A stretch of 64,000 nucleotides of DNA, taken from assembly GCA_045223915.1 (NCBI GenBank), contig JBGUZU010000042.1, positions 5,762 through 69,761 on the forward strand, in the 5' to 3' direction. A program made the position numbers and the translations under genes. The notes beneath the pieces are model-generated. The model was not told the origin of the DNA. It saw only the letters and a list, made by a program, of their open reading frames with translations, and did no database searches. This DNA comes from Ruminimicrobiellum sp045223915. GTDB taxonomy: Bacteria > Elusimicrobiota > Endomicrobiia > Endomicrobiales > Endomicrobiaceae. Shown here piece after piece: positions 63,855 to 64,000 of this stretch (positions are counted from its first letter, which is position 1; every line of letters begins with the position of its first letter).

Positions 63855-64000
63855 TGTCTGTCATCCCGCACTTGATGCGGGATCTTCGGATGATTTGCCC
63901 TTGTAAGGTGGGCAAACATTCCGCGCAACGTCTCGTTATTTGTAGTTTGTAGTTGGTCGTTTGTCGTTAAGTCTGTCATCCCGCACTTGATGCGGGATCT
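63855..64000. repeat. Repeat block with two REP-like elements
   Basis: ATCCCGCA-CTTGA-TGCGGGAT hairpins at 63863-63883 and 63978-63998. The first continues into an inner stem TTTGCCC/GGGCAAA (63894-63900 with 63910-63916) and a CCGCGCAACGTCT block, the relative in reverse orientation of the element at 17834-17910. TTTGTCGTTAAG words fill the rest. The pattern runs off the window. Confidence 0.8.

Overview
The window is AT-rich DNA from a Gram-negative (diderm) bacterium. LptF/LptG, apolipoprotein N-acyltransferase, O-antigen/capsule genes and a diaminopimelate pathway are all present. The giant exported protein at 5227-15192 opens with a domain of a kind I associate with Omnitrophota and Elusimicrobiota. 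Together with the gene content this makes an Elusimicrobiota/Omnitrophota-type host my best guess, but it is an inference and no rRNA gene is present to settle it.

Layout. (1) 1-5213: the end of a large protein of unknown function, an FtsH-type membrane protease without the usual periplasmic domain, a lipoprotein and a small exported protein. (2) 5227-15192: a 3321-residue exported chimera with a ChaN/TraB-like N-terminus, a nucleotidyltransferase-like segment, a RelA/SpoT-like segment followed by a TGS domain, and two related HExxE modules. (3) 15206-24095: ybaB, lptF-lptG, uvrB on the opposite strand, then lysA-dapA-dapB. (4) 24509-37875: a surface-glycan locus with an initiating sugar transferase, a nucleotidyltransferase/HprK-like kinase/PqqD-like trio, UDP-galactopyranose mutase, at least seven glycosyltransferases, a radical SAM protein and a putative galactofuranosyltransferase. 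(5) 37872-44245, all on the minus strand: SPFH protein, rfbB, and three genes that together look like a bacterial ceramide (sphingolipid) pathway: serine palmitoyltransferase-like, a GNAT-fold ceramide-synthase-like protein and a CerR-like reductase. Two four-helix-bundle gene cassettes and a tRNA-Met lie among them. (6) 44626-54217: rimI, secA, lnt, prfB with its programmed frameshift, an aldehyde dehydrogenase and a histidine kinase. (7) 54225-63854: a purine operon (purC, tandem-domain purS, purL, purQ, a Cys-rich membrane protein, purD, purE), then mnmA, an FtsB-like protein and part of a metal ABC transporter.

The intergenic DNA is the most unusual part. It is built from a small vocabulary of modules: octamer arrays (AATCTTCC type), hexamers (GTCGTT/GCCGTT), heptamer-like ATAAGC units, short perfect A/T-flanked hairpins whose arms covary, and REP-like ATCCCGCA/TGCGGGAT hairpins. 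Two four-helix-bundle genes sit in cassettes of exactly 453 bp, each bracketed by inverted octamer arrays (five units on one side, four on the other). A 126-bp non-coding element between dapA and dapB has the same 5+4 arrangement. The modules run into coding sequence and supply the N- or C-terminal codons of several genes (uvrB, rfbB, the CerR-like reductase, the ceramide-synthase-like gene, rimI). A recurring promoter form, TTGAAA-N17-TAAAAT, is visible before ybaB and secA and, with one change, before purC.
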